A stretch of 64,000 bases of DNA, taken from contig JADLZK010009026.1 in the NCBI GenBank assembly GCA_015847255.1, positions 434,001 to 498,000 on the forward strand, read 5' to 3'. Each line of letters begins with the position of its first letter. Position 1 is the stretch's first letter. The DNA comes from Hyparrhenia diplandra (Eukaryota > Streptophyta > Magnoliopsida > Poales > Poaceae). The notes beneath the pieces were generated by a model. The model saw only the letters and a list, made by a program, of their open reading frames with translations. It ran no database searches and had not been told where the DNA came from. The translations under genes and the position numbers were made by a program. Positions 32,880-44,545 of the stretch are shown one piece after another.

Positions 32880-33560
32880 TTGGCACATGCAATTACCGTT
32901 TTGCCCTGCCCAATTGAACAACACCGCCTCTCGCAAAAGGCTGATTTGGTAATATTGTCCTGCAGTATATATTCGGCCTCATCACTGCCAACACCGTCCC
33001 AACCAGGCAGCTCCAAATTCCCCAACCCTGACGCCGCAGCCACCGCTCCCCAGATCCCGGCGTCGAAGCCCCCGCCGCAGCTCCACCACCGCACCCCAAA
33101 TTCCTCCATCACGCCACCGCAAGTCCACCATCCCGTCACCGCAGCTCCAGTCAATCGCCTTCGGACCCGCCTGCATCCACTCCGACCATGCCGCGAGGGA
33201 AGAGCTGAAAAGCGCCGAAGAGGCCAAGACCGGGACCTAGTATTGACGGTGAAGTTGGGGGGGCGGCGGCGGCGGCGGCGGACGGGGCCGGGTGCCTCTT
33301 CTACGGCGACGGGTCCGACTGCAGCGACGGCGTGACGGCGGCCATCGGGCTGGTGGGTAAACGAGCGCGGCGATTAGGTGGTGCGGCCGGCAGGCATCAG
33401 CGGAGGCACCTAGCTTGTTGCGATAGCAATTATGTGCAGCTGCGCTGCCCCCTCTCCCTCCTCTCGGCCGGCAGGCGTCTGCCGAGGCAGGCAGCTTGTT
33501 TCCTGTTGTGTTCGGTGAAGTGTCTCTCCTCCTTCCTGTTTCCATTGCTTTTTTGTTTTC
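32880..33560 (+). pseudogene. GC-rich gene-like island, possibly captured host exon
   Basis: An abrupt GC-rich stretch inside AT-rich transposon DNA. A plus-strand frame opens at 32886 for about 150 codons, rich in Pro and Ser at first (containing PQLHHRTPNSSITPPQVHH). In the second half the frame reading GGAAAAAADGAGCLFYGDG then SDCSDGVTAAIGLVGK looks more like natural protein than the surrounding frames and is followed by GTGGGTAA, a possible splice donor near 33351. I do not recognise the family. The location within a CACTA without its own transposase makes transduplication of a host 5' exon plausible. Frame changes argue against an intact gene. Confidence 0.3.
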
Positions 33561-34036
33561 AATAATAGCAGGGTCATGGTATTAGGTCTTCAAAAATTAG
33601 CTCTTATGAATCGGATTAGCTGCAGGTGCTTAGGAGCTTGCTATGAATTTGTGAGATATGCACCTGTTGTTTCTGAAAATCTAGTCATATAGGCTCCCAT
33701 GTACTTGTCTCGCTAGGACCTTGTGTCAGTCTGTTTGAGTTACATGAATGTGGCTGGGACATTGCTCAGTTCAGTTGAATAAGTAGTTCAAGTAGTACGT
33801 CCATGTTGTCAACAAAAAAAGTAGTATGTCCATAAACTTGAAAAGTAGATATTAACCTGGACTATCACACAAGTGTATATGCCTGAGATTCAAATGCATC
33901 TTTTTTAGTATACGCATGTTCCATGTGTTACAAGATTTAGACTATCCTAGATAGGGGCTTGTTAAAAGAATCGTGTGATTGTGAATGCGAAATTTAAGTA
34001 GAGTGTTATTATTATAATATTTTCAAGTAAATACTA

Positions 34037-34168
34037 CTCCCTCCGTTATAGTTCATTTTGGTTTTTTAGATACATTGAAATATGCACCCAGTTATACACT
34101 ATGTCTAGATACATAATAAATATGAATCTAGAAAAGCCAAAGTGAACTACAATTTGGAACGGAGGGAG
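34037..34168. mobile_element. Stowaway MITE, 132 bp, inside CACTA 4
   Basis: It starts CTCCCTCCGTTATAGTTCA and ends AACGGAGGGAG, with TA flanks at 34035-34036 and 34169-34170. The inverted repeat continues inward (AGTTCATTTTGG against CAAAGTGAACTAC). Confidence 0.92.
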
Positions 34169-34730
34169 TATGGTATTTCACTACAAGAAATTTGGTCGGG
34201 AGTGTATATTCTACTTTCAGTTGCCACCTCTGTTTTCAGCACCCTCTGAACTTGTCTAATGAATAAGTTTGATTTTTGTCCAGTGAAACAATGTGTTGTG
34301 TGATCTGCTAATCTACTACTACAAGGAACTAAGGAGCTGATCTGCTGCTCTAAATTCCAGCGGATATGGAGAAGGGTGCCAATACTATGATCTGAAGCAG
34401 TAGGTGGCTGCATTATTTAAGTGCTGATACACGTTTAGGAAATGGCATAATAACTATGATATTTTGTTCCTTTCAGGATCTAGAAGAGGGCAATAAAGCA
34501 ACAAGATGCTACGGTGGATAAGGATTCTGATACTTAATACATTTACCTGTTGGGTATCATGAAGAACTGAACTGAACGGATGTCACATACTTAGGTATGT
34601 TACATACTCTAGTCCTTGACTCTGCATTAGTACTGATGTGTGTTGTCCTCCATTTATATTGGCTCCTGATAAGAGTTAAAATTATTTACTAGGCTTAATA
34701 CTAATATGAATGAACTACCGTTGTTTGCAT

Positions 34731-34796
34731 ATCCATAACATATGGGTGAGCTGCAAAAACAAAATCCATAACATATGGGTGAGCTGCAAAAACAAA
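34731..34796 (+). repeat. 2 x 33-bp perfect tandem repeat
   Basis: The unit starts ATCCATAACATATGGGTGAG and ends AAAAACAAA. Confidence 0.95.
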
Positions 34797-36099
34797 TTCG
34801 GTGTCCTATCCCATATTAGAACAGAATTCTCAGGACAATTACAACTGGTTGCTGCTATGGCTTGTCCTACCTTATTTCTATAGCAGTGCTAAATTTTGAA
34901 AGCTGAATGTTAAGGAGCAAGAGGTGGAAGTGTCCAACGTAGCCTGTTCTATTTTTTTTTTGACCTGCAGGTCTGGCTGTCTTTTGGAATAGCTCCCATG
35001 TACATTGCACCTTTAGACTCGCCCTGATGGTCCATTTTTCCCTTTCTTTTTCATGTAGCGGATTATTCAAATTTGCACCTTCTCCTGATTTGATGAGGCT
35101 ATAGCGAATTCATCCCAATTATGTTATTCATAGCAAGTACTAGTTGAGTGAAGGAAAATCTCTCACTGACTGAACTTTCCCTTTTTTGGGGTGATGAAAT
35201 ATTAGATGAACTTCAGCTTTGGATGAGAACTGAGTTCAGTAGCATCACTTGACCAAACTAACAGCCAGTTATTTTTTGAGCTAGATGGAGAAGGCAAAAT
35301 GTGTCTTCGAGAAGTTTCATAGGTACAATTTTCTGTCTTTGGCGGTGTTAGTAAGGCCGTGTACTACAGCATTATATGTCCTGTTCGTAGGAATCACTAC
35401 CTATACCCAAATGATTTGCCAGGCTTAGTCTGTAGGCAGCACTAATGTTATCAGCTTTTATTTTCTACTGATTGATGCATACATTTGATTCTGGAATACA
35501 CACCATACCTACAGGTTTTGGAGTTTTGAGTGCATACTAAAATAAGTAATCCATAATTACTATTTGTTCACTTGTCCAATCAGAATATTTGATCGGTTTT
35601 ATGTGAGGTGCTGATATACATGTAGTCTTAACTTTTGTTTTTGTTCTAATTTCAGGAAAACCCATGAAGGTATTATGTTGGCTACATGTGCTTGTTGAAG
35701 AGATGGAAGAATCGTGTTTGTGTTTTATATAGGAATACTTGTTAATAAAATAACATTTTTTTGAAGAAATTAAAATAACATTTTGTTATTATTGAAATGC
35801 GATGGCATATGCTCATTCTGTATTTGGCAATTGATTTAAGTGGAGTTCTGTACAGGCTGTGATAATACAATGTATAAGTCGCTGGATGTAATAAATATAT
35901 TAATAATAATGGATTGCTTGTCATACGTGCTATGATTATGGGTAGAAAAATTTTTTGTAAAACGGGTTGAAACTAGAATGCATTTTTAAAGGCAGAATGT
36001 AAATGGGCTGAAAGAAGAGTGTAAATGGCTTAAAAATAGATTGGAAATGGGCTGGAAACAAGGCTAAAAAGTGGCCCATGTTGATGTTGGGCTCTCAAT

Positions 36100-36560
36100 A
36101 AATGGGCTGGGTGCACGGTTTTTCTCCTTTCGGTTTATCACGCCGCCGTCGCCTTCGCCAGCGGCCGAGAAACCGCCTCGCAAGCGGTTTTCCGGGCGTG
36201 GCGGCGGCTATCAGGCGCCGGCTACTTTGCCGTCCGGTGATCAGGCGGATCGCTTTCGGTTTACCGGCGGTTTCTCCGGTTTGTATGCCACCACATTTTG
36301 TTACCGTATTGACTTAAAAGGTTTTTCTCCCTTTCGGTTTACCACGGTAAACGGCGATTCATCGAAAAAACCGCTCAAACCCGGCGGTATAAATTCCAAA
36401 CCGCCGGTTTACCAATTTATACCGAACGCCCCGCCGTTTGAATTCAGGTGAATTCAAACTTCAAACCGACCGTAACCGTCCGGTTTTACCCGTAATCGGA
36501 CCGTTTACCCGAATCCGGGTCGGGGCGGTTACCGAACCGGCCGGTAAAAACCGCGGGCCA
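36100..36560 (+). other. CCGGTTT/CGGTTTACC-rich block at the CACTA 4 3' side
   Basis: Many copies of CGGTTTACC, CCGCCGG and AACCGCC occur within 450 bp. They create a 126-codon frame rich in FRFT/PPSP that looks repeat-driven rather than a protein gene. It precedes the subterminal repeats. Confidence 0.5.
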
Positions 36561-37020
36561 TCACCATCCACGTCATCATCCATGTAACCATCCACGTCAT
36601 CATCTATGATTATGTGGCAATTCATCCGTGACGGTAATTTTCCGTCACAGAAATGGGCTTAATTTTGGACTAACCGGGTCTCGGGCTCTCGGTGACGGTT
36701 TAAATCCGTCACCAATTTCATCAATCTGTGATGGTTTTTGTGCACCGTCACGCGCGAGGTCAATCCATGACGCTCAATCCGTGATGATTTACGAAACCAT
36801 CACGCATCCTCGCTTTGTCGGCCAGTTTTTCGGTGATCCGTGATGTAAATTTTCCATCACGGATTAGCAGGATTCTTGTAGTGTACTTTTCAACCAAACC
36901 GCGTGCAATTTATTTTTTTTATTTACCTAGATTTAATGTCTCATGCATGCAATAAAAGATTTGATGTGGCGGCATCTTTGTAGCACTTTTAGGATCACTT
37001 TTCAGCAACTGGACATGCCC

Positions 37021-38869
37021 AGGTGGCAAAGATAGAGGGACAGCCGCTGATAAGGACATGCAGAAAGAAAGCAACACATATGCTACTATCGGCTGCTATA
37101 TGCTGTTGTTCTAACCTATTAGCCCAGCTAATTTAGCCGTGCATACGTCATCCATAATTAGGATTGCACCTTATATATTTATGACAATATTTTTATGCCT
37201 GTATTAGCATTACTCAAACACAAAAACAACAAAGGATTCTACGAACCAATCAAATGAACTAAGTAAGTGAATTAGAAAGACATATAGGATTTATGACAAT
37301 AGATGTGGCAGAATCTGCGGGCATAGGCATACACATATCAATTGTAGGTAGTAGATCGAGAGCTTCGATGATGTACATTCTGCTCAGATATAACAGAATG
37401 GGATCCTGATAGTTGGTATAACTTAACCATGCTCTGCCACCATTGTTGGGGCCTCGTGTCCAGGGCATGCTACCTGACTCAGCTCATATCCACGATGTGG
37501 AGAATAAGTAGCTCTATTGTGATACCAAACGACCTCAGTTTTCTCGGTGCCTCCCATTCATATATGAGGTGAGGTTTTAGCATGGGACCTAGGAATCCAT
37601 TTTTAGAGGCAGCTGCATCTAAAGCGACATCTAGCTAAAAATACTGCAATTTTCAGAGTCTCCTGCTATTTGGATTTCTTGAGACAGTTCGATTCAAAAA
37701 CTATTTGTAGTGTCCGCACCTTAATGAGCAGTCTCGCATAAAAAAAAAAACTTGACAGATCATATCTGTTGTATTGTGTCGAAGAAAATTACAATAGCAT
37801 CCTTCCACATAAAACATTATTCCTCTGACACATGAGTTGGAAGTTATATGCATGGGCGCTTGGAATGTATGGCTTGAAAATTTTGGAATTCAAGATACAA
37901 AATTTAACAAACTTTATTATGTGGCTCCAAACCTAATTAACTACGCATAATGCTTTGAGCAAACTACTTCATTTATAAGTTTTCAAACTCCAAGGTACAT
38001 TCCAAGCAGGAATTGCAGAAGGTTTCAATATGTTATTGAAGACGTCATACTAATCCTTCAGCAGTAAATCAATCCAGAGCAGTGATTCAATCCAGAGCTG
38101 CTGGATGTGCTGTTGCACTGGTGCATTTCCAACATCGTCATACTAATCCTTGAATATGTGTTAGAAATGAAGTCCACTGAATATAACCATTTCCAGATGT
38201 CTCGCACTCCAATGCCCATGCTGCTTCCACCAAGCTACATGGTATGCCATGCCAAGCACACTACATGGATGGTGCATGCATGCATGGCCACATGACTTTA
38301 TCTAACAGCCCTGTTACACAGCCACCATGACTAGAGAGATGCGATGTCTAACACAGCTATATATGGGGCGATGCAATGTGCCAGCTAATAAGAAGGAAGA
38401 GCATGGGACCCACGTGGATATTCTTAGTAATTTGCTTGGTAGGTTTATTGACATGTACATAAAAGCAGGCTGAAGCAACAATATAGAATACTAGAAATAT
38501 AAGAACAAGGCATTCGAATAGCAGTTAGAGAGAGAAATATCCGATGCTGCAAACTGTCGGTTAGGGTGAGTGGAAGAGTGTCGAGAAGGAAGTACAATGG
38601 GACCATGAGTAAATGGACCTTTATGAAGAAATTATGATGTAGTATCCAAGCGTACAATGATATTAAAAAATGCATTATGAGACAAACCGTCCACATTATG
38701 GATGACTGTATTGAGGAAAGAACCTTGATTATGAATCACTGTTATATAAGGGTAACTTGATACAATTTGTGGCGACTTTGGAGGGAATTTAGACAGGGAA
38801 AGATCAGATCAGAGGCAGGTAGCAGGAACAGCAGGAGGAAGGGCTATAGACAGAAGAAGACGGCAGATT
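37021..38869. other. Intergenic region, nothing firm
   Basis: The first about 45 bp (GCAAAGATAGAGGGACAGCCG) are shared with 55217-55245 next to copy B. A minus-strand open stretch at 37259-37468 (YQDPILLYLSRMYIIEALDL) could be an exon remnant but no family is recognised. Confidence 0.4.
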
Positions 38870-39385
38870 CCATTGAACCTCTGTTGAGCGTAGGATGAGA
38901 CATGCAAAAACTTGCTTGCAGATTTGATAGAAGGACTAATTTCGCTTGCTTCACCAGATTTAGCTTCGCTGTTGTGTGTGAATAGCAACTAAGGATTGCC
39001 TGTTTAAGGTTATCTTTTATATTCATCCAACATTTTTTTGTAAAAAAGACCAATGAAACCGTCAGGCCCATGAGATTATTCTGCTAGCATATCCTTGATT
39101 ACGGAAGCTATCTCCTCCTGTGTGAATGGAGCGCCTAAATCATCCAAATTGTGTTGGCTATAACCCAGCTCGTCCCAATTGATAGCACTCTGTTCTTGAG
39201 TCCTGGGATCCCAAGACCAGGGAGAAGTGCCTTCTCTTCTTGTAAAACCACCGTTTTGGACTGGTGGTTAAGGGCCGGAATGTACATATTTTTTCCTGCT
39301 TGCATTAGCATATAGACGGAAGAATCTTGTGTCTGTATCTCCGTTTCTGATCCATGTTACTCTCGAGTGCTGACTTGGCGGATTT
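38870..39385 (-). pseudogene. L1-type LINE fragment, linker to RT start
   Basis: On the minus strand, broken frames read SRVTWIRNGDTDTRFF, WDELGYSQHNLDDLGAPF, FTQEEIASVIKDM and GPDGFIGLFYKK. These align block by block with the endonuclease-RT linker of the large L1 near 59290-59740 (for example NLEELDAPFSQEEIHAVIKE). The fragment has neither endonuclease nor YADD box and no poly(A) end. Confidence 0.8.
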
Positions 39386-41892
39386 AGTTTCTCACGTTTT
39401 CACCACCACCAACCTGCGTCATCCATTGGCTCCGACAAGACCTTTGTTCGAGGTTTGACGATGACGGGTTGCATTGGGGTGACGATGATGGTGGCAAACC
39501 ATGAAGGATTCCGTGGAGGACTGGACTATTCGTTTGAGAGTTCATTACATGCGTCAAACATCAGATAGTTGATAAATAGTGTTTGTACATGCATGCTGAT
39601 GGTTCTTATGAATCTGTAGCATCAATCATCTGTGATAGTACAGTGTGGGTTTATTTGGTTCTTTTTGGCTTCACGGCCCAATTACTTTTCACAATATGGA
39701 TGCTTAATTACCGATGCAGCAGCATATCTCTGTCCATAATTATTGAATCGTCATGTATGATGCTTTGGGCCCATCGGGTTTTTTTAGGAATATTGCACCT
39801 ATGACAAGTGGGGCCACCACCACTTGAGGATTATAAAACAGGGAACACCCAGTGCACCATACACAAAGCCACAAACCAAGCAAATGTTACTTCTTTGTCC
39901 TCGAGTTCGTGCTCACTCCACCTCTCACTCTATGTAAACCCTCGCTCTAGTTCTTCAACCGTTTAACAAAAATGGGGTGCATGCCACGCAACTTGCTTCA
40001 GTGCAGCTAGATCGAATGAAATCTTTGTTAGGCATGGGAAGTATTAGGAGCTCTTGGACAACTTGAATCATATGAACAACAACCAGTATTGGACACACGT
40101 CAGATAGCTCGCAGGCGACATGCACGGCCAAAAGAACGGACGCCTTCAGTTGAATCTCTGTATTTACTATTTATCGCTCGTAATCCCTAAATTTTTAAAT
40201 TAATAAAAGATCTCTAACTGTCAGGATCTTCCCCACAGTCCTTTTTGGTCAAAAGAAGTATAAAAGGAATGATGTCGTCACCGAACCAGAAGAGGGACCT
40301 GGGCCGCGACACAGCAACGGATCCGGAACATAGGCCCAGTTCAAGTTCGATCTTGCGTGCATATAATGGACTCGACTGGGTGTGAACCATGGACCCATCC
40401 AGTTAAAAGAGTGGCGTCCAAACACAGTATATGTATATATACTCGAAAAAAACTTAGTATATGTATATTGTTTCTTCCTCTCTGCTTCTACGCTCGTCCC
40501 CAATTCACACTACCTAGATCTAGGAGCTGACACCAGAAAGGACCGCCGGAAAGAGAACCTTTCACATGTTATTTTCTGTCCATATTATGTACGTATAGAA
40601 CACCATGCTATTCATCAGAAAGATAAGTGGTGTTGTGTTGCTTTATTAGCTACACTTACCAGCCACTAGTTATTGGAGGTGGTCCCGCCCCACGACTCAC
40701 AGCTGAAGTCATGGCCAGGCGTGCACCAAGAAAAAAAAATAATGTAATATAATGACAAGTAGGACAGGTTGGGTGTAGGGACCAGCCATTTTGAGAAGAC
40801 CTATATAGAAAGCAAATTTCTTGCATCCATCTGTCCAAGCAAAACACATCCTCTACTTGTCTTGCCACTCTTATTCCAAACAAGCCATCAGGGACAGAAC
40901 ATTCCTGTTTATCCACGAATTATTCATGCATATACAAAAGTCTTATTAGCAACTTGTTGGAGCAGAACATAGTATGGCTGTGAGAGCAAGTGCGAAATGG
41001 TTTGCTAGCCTCTGCCCCTCTATGGAACTGCTATCTTCGTCCTATGCATGGTAGAATTGCATATATGGCTTCCCTCTGCCTAAAGTACGACATGCAGCGT
41101 GATTCATTCGCCCACATCAAGTGTTTTACTAGGCCTGGGAGGCAGCAGGATATATTGGACTACAAGTAGTACGAGACTGCTAGCACAGGCTCAACTCTGG
41201 CATTGATAGTCGACACAATACTGTGCAGCGCAGGGACTGAGAATGTCGCCCGGTCAAGACCTCCGTGACTTGCACAAGCTCGACTGCCCGCAAAATCATC
41301 TACGCAAAGACTTTGACACCCTGGTGGCATTTGCCTGCTCACAGCTGCAGAAAACACGCAGCACTGTTATATTGGAACGAACGGGCCTCGCTACACCAGC
41401 TGCTTGGAGCCAGTTAGGGTGAAGCTGAACAACGGAGACCCAGAAGCCTTAGGAAGCTAGAGAATATCAATATGGTCTAGTTGATAACTGGTACTTGCTA
41501 TTTCAAACGGCTATGGCAAAGTACTTTAAACCTAACATGTGTAAGAAGGGCCGTTTTAGGGCCATACAACAAATACAGTCAGGTGGGGAAAACATCTCAG
41601 CACAATAAAAATGAAGCAAGCGTTCAATGCAAAACAAACTGATTGACATGAGCAACAGGCAACATACGTGGTTATCCTCAGGAAATGACAACTATTAGCT
41701 GCATAATATATAATTTTGTGAATTGTTTAATGCCTCTGCATTTTAATTTGACTTTCTTGAATAAAATTACATATATGCGGTCTTAATGAACCCCGCCCAT
41801 CTCCAACAGCTTGTTGTTCAGTTTGCTGTAAGCAACGAAATTTCCAGGACAGGTGCGATTCTGAAATGATTCATGCACTCATGCATCCTTTC
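39386..41892. other. Intergenic region with possible decayed small-gene units
   Basis: A TATA-like TTATAAAACAGGG at about 39829 and a TATATAGAAAG at about 40802 are each followed 200-330 bp later by a GGC(A/C)TGGGA motif. No open gene follows. Otherwise nothing is recognised. Confidence 0.35.
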
Positions 41893-43113
41893 GTCACAAC
41901 CGCGTTGGGGGGGCGGTGGCGACACGATCAGCGGGCGAGATGGCGGCGGCGCCATGGTGTTGGCGTCGGGAGCGGGCGGTGTTCGGGTGACGAGCGGCGA
42001 GGGCGGGGCGCCAGGGGCTGGCGGCGCGCGGCGAGGGCAGCAGCAGCGCGAGGGGGTGACAGGGCGATGCGGGTGGCGGCGTTGGCGGCATACGTCTTGC
42101 GCTGGAGGGTCGGGGGTGCAGAAGACTGGAGCTTTACGATTGATTGCAACTAATTACAAATCCATTGTATTTATAGTCGGGGAGACTTGTATCTAAATAA
42201 ATCCCCGACTTTATTCCTATTTTATTCTTATATTTTCCCTAAATATCTATTACTTAATGACGAAGCTGATGACGATGACAGCTAGCAGCAGTGCGGCTGG
42301 CCATGAGGCCGTGCCTGCGCCCTTGTGGTCCCTCCTCGGGCACGCATGTCTACAACATCACCACGAGCTGTGGCGTTGCTGCTATTGTGTCGTGGAGGTT
42401 GGTGTCTCTCGTAGGGGTGTCGTTGTCATCGACATTGAGGAAGTAGTTGTTCCCGAGGAGGGAGAGCTCGCCGCTGTGTATCATGCCCGCGAGGTGGCCT
42501 ACAAGGATGGCGTTGTGCGGGACGGAAGGCTCGAGCCATACCTCGTGTTGTGTAGTCGCGGATCGCAGCTTTGTTGAAGTCGTCCTCAAATCCCGGCGCC
42601 GCGAAAGTGTCTCCGTGATCATCTCCAGGTAAGACGGCGGTGTAGTGGCCATCGAATTAATCTTGACGGTCTTTGGCGGTCCGATGCCATCGGTGGTGGG
42701 AATCGTCCGGTCTCCGGATACCGGCCTGTCACAACCGTGTTGGGAGGGGCGTGGCGACATGATCAACGGCGAGATGGGCGGCGGCACGATGGTGTTGACG
42801 TCGGGAACGGCGGTGTTGGGGCGACGAGTGGCGAGGCCGGAGGCGGCTGTGGTGGCGCATGTGCGCGCGGGAGGGTTATGGTTAGGGAGCAAAAGGCCGG
42901 AGCTTTCAGGAGTTACCCCTTAATTATTTCTCGATTGATTGCAACCTATTACAAGTCCCTGTATTCCGGGGAAAAGTTGCATCTAATGTACTCTCTGACT
43001 TTATTTCCTATTTTATTTTTATTTTGATTCCCTAAATATCTATTACGTAATGATGAAGTAACCGGCAGCAGCGAGGCCGTGCCTGCGCCGTGCATACGGC
43101 CCCCTCCTTGGGC
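41893..43113. repeat. ~0.4-kb direct repeats flanking a 386-bp open segment
   Basis: Copy 1 (41893-42340) and copy 2 (42727-43113) share, in order, GTCACAACC, GGCGACA, CGATTGATTGCAAC, CCCTAAATATCTATTAC and GAGGCCGTGCCTGCGCC. On the minus strand the spacer is fully open (42350-42725), containing SYLEMITETLSRRRDL and HNAILVGHLAGMIHSGELSL. This could be one gene 5' end duplicated with its leader, or a small retroelement with LTR-like repeats. I recognise neither the protein nor an LTR boundary. Confidence 0.6.
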
Positions 43114-43307
43114 CTGTAGATGGGCCATGATGGCCGATGGCGGTGGTGCTCTGTGGGACATGACACCTTTCTTCCCAAATGTCCAAAACAATTCCAACCT
43201 TCCAAGACAAGTATCCCTGTGAATCATGAAAGCACCGTGAATATCCCAATGTGCCCATGAGTACTTATCTCTAGCCATGATTATTGGTCATGTACGAAGC
43301 ATTGGGA

Positions 43308-43960
43308 CCAGCCGGTCCAATAAGGATGTGGCCCAGTAGGGGCCTATGAGTGCTGCGCGCACATGTTTAGTACCACCTTGCTAGTTGAGCAAGGGTGGAG
43401 CCACTTTATAAGCCTTTGCCATCCAGCCATATCACCTTCAGGTTAACCCCTTTTACACGCGAGTGCGAAAGTGTAAGCAAAGGTGCTATGCATTGCAGCG
43501 TCGCGCCCCTCGGAAGGGCTGTGCAGTGCGACTTTGGAGGGCAGGGTATTACAAGTGGTATCGGAGCTGACCTTTGCGGCCACGGGCGCATGCGGGCCAG
43601 AGGCGCGGACATGGAGGTTCATTGCGGCGTGTAGGCTCTGCGGAGTGCACGGCATGGCACATGTGCCGGCCCCGGGCGCACACGGTCGCGCGTGTGCAAG
43701 AGGGGAGGTCCTGGTTAAGTTGGCGTTCAACGAGGGCGCCGAAGTCCTTTGAGGGGGGGGTGTATGTAACACCAGGTCCAATAAGGATGTGGCCCTGTAA
43801 GGGCCTATGAGTGCTGCGCGCACATATTTAGTACCACCTTGCTAGTTGAGCAAGGGTGGAGCCAACTTATAAGCCTTTGCCATCCAGCCATATCACCTTC
43901 AGGTTAACCCTTTTACACGAAGCGAGTACGAAAGTGTAAGCAAGGTGCTATGTGTACGTG
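43308..43960 (+). mobile_element. TRIM copy 2, 3' LTR truncated
   Basis: LTR1 runs from about 43308 to 43553 (start eroded, end GGGTATTACA). The primer site TGGTATCGGAGC begins at 43556. The internal part is about 210 bp and ends in a G-run (GAGGGGGGGGTGTA). LTR2 starts TGTAACACCAGG at 43765 and stops matching at about 43960, before its last 70 bp. Same family as 20744-21316 and 3031-3263. Confidence 0.8.
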
Positions 43961-44545
43961 CATTGAGTTATATGCCGTGAAATTATGTGGTACATGCCGC
44001 TTGTTTCTCTTGTATATATAAACATGATGCTGGTCTAGGTTCCATTGCACCCTCCAGCTTCACCTTACAAACTTATTAAAACAATATGCAAGGAATGTCA
44101 TTTAGAGTCGTCAAACATGACAATAATGAGTTCAGACGTTATGTGTCAAAAAGTCCCAGTTGTATAGCTCACTCCTACTAGGATGGTGATCTATATTCAT
44201 TCAAGGGCATCATGAATGGATAGTTTTTATTAGGCTTGGGAGGTACCATGAATCTAAAGTGGGTGTCTGAAAGAAGATAAAGAAGCTCATTTGCACCGCC
44301 AATGTCGAGAACCTAAAAAAGGTTGCTGGCGTCGGAACATTCACTGCTCTTGAAACCGGACACGATGTGTATGGCAGTCACGCGTCACCCAGTAAACCAC
44401 ACCTATTGTTAACAGAATGCCCTTCCCCACACACATCGTCCCACACCATGACGCGTGGAGGAGAAGAAAGATGTTAGGAGCATATATGTGCGTAACAAAT
44501 CAAATTGTCTTATTTACTTGCTGATAAGCAACCCATGCATGTTAC
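43961..44545. other. Intergenic segment, unrecognised
   Basis: TATATATAAACA at about 44016 is followed by an ATG at 44086 opening a short frame (MQGMSFRVVKHDNNEFRRYV). This is broken by a stop at about 44179 and continues in sense to GLGGTMNLKW near 44235. It could be a decayed gene of unknown kind. Confidence 0.3.

Larger units (their letters stand above)
30433..36883. mobile_element. CACTA 4, 6.45 kb, no recognisable transposase
   Basis: The left end is CACTACAAGAAATCTG and the right end read on the other strand is CACTACAAGAATCCTG. Both continue with TAATCCGTGA, a terminal repeat near 28 bp. Flanking trinucleotides are CAC and TAC (one mismatch). Subterminal repeats of the ATCCGTGA/CCGTCAC type occur at 30450-30600 and 36620-36870. 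The interior has a direct repeat, a tRNA-like segment, a GC-rich gene-like island, a Stowaway MITE and a CCGGTTT-rich block, but no TNP2 motif. It is non-autonomous and may carry captured DNA. Confidence 0.8.
30319..37020. mobile_element. Grass MITE (~250 bp) split by CACTA 4
   Basis: The left end GGGTGTGTTTAGTTGGTGAA and the right end read on the other strand (GGGCATGTCCAGTTGCTGAA) are matching terminal repeats. The interior TTAGGGTCAAAAGATTCGTC and, after the interruption, GCAATTTATTTTTT plus TTTAATGTCTCATGCATGC are the common arrangement of a high-copy grass MITE known to me. CACTA 4 occupies 30433-36883. No clear target duplication is visible. Confidence 0.7.

Noticed and set aside
36071..36451. 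126-codon frame as a protein gene
   Set aside because: The translation follows repeated CGGTTTACC and CCGCCGG units in the CACTA 4 end region.
41893..43113. LTR retrotransposon with 0.4-kb LTRs
   Set aside because: No TG/CA ends, primer site or polypurine tract are recognised, so it is kept only as a direct repeat pair.
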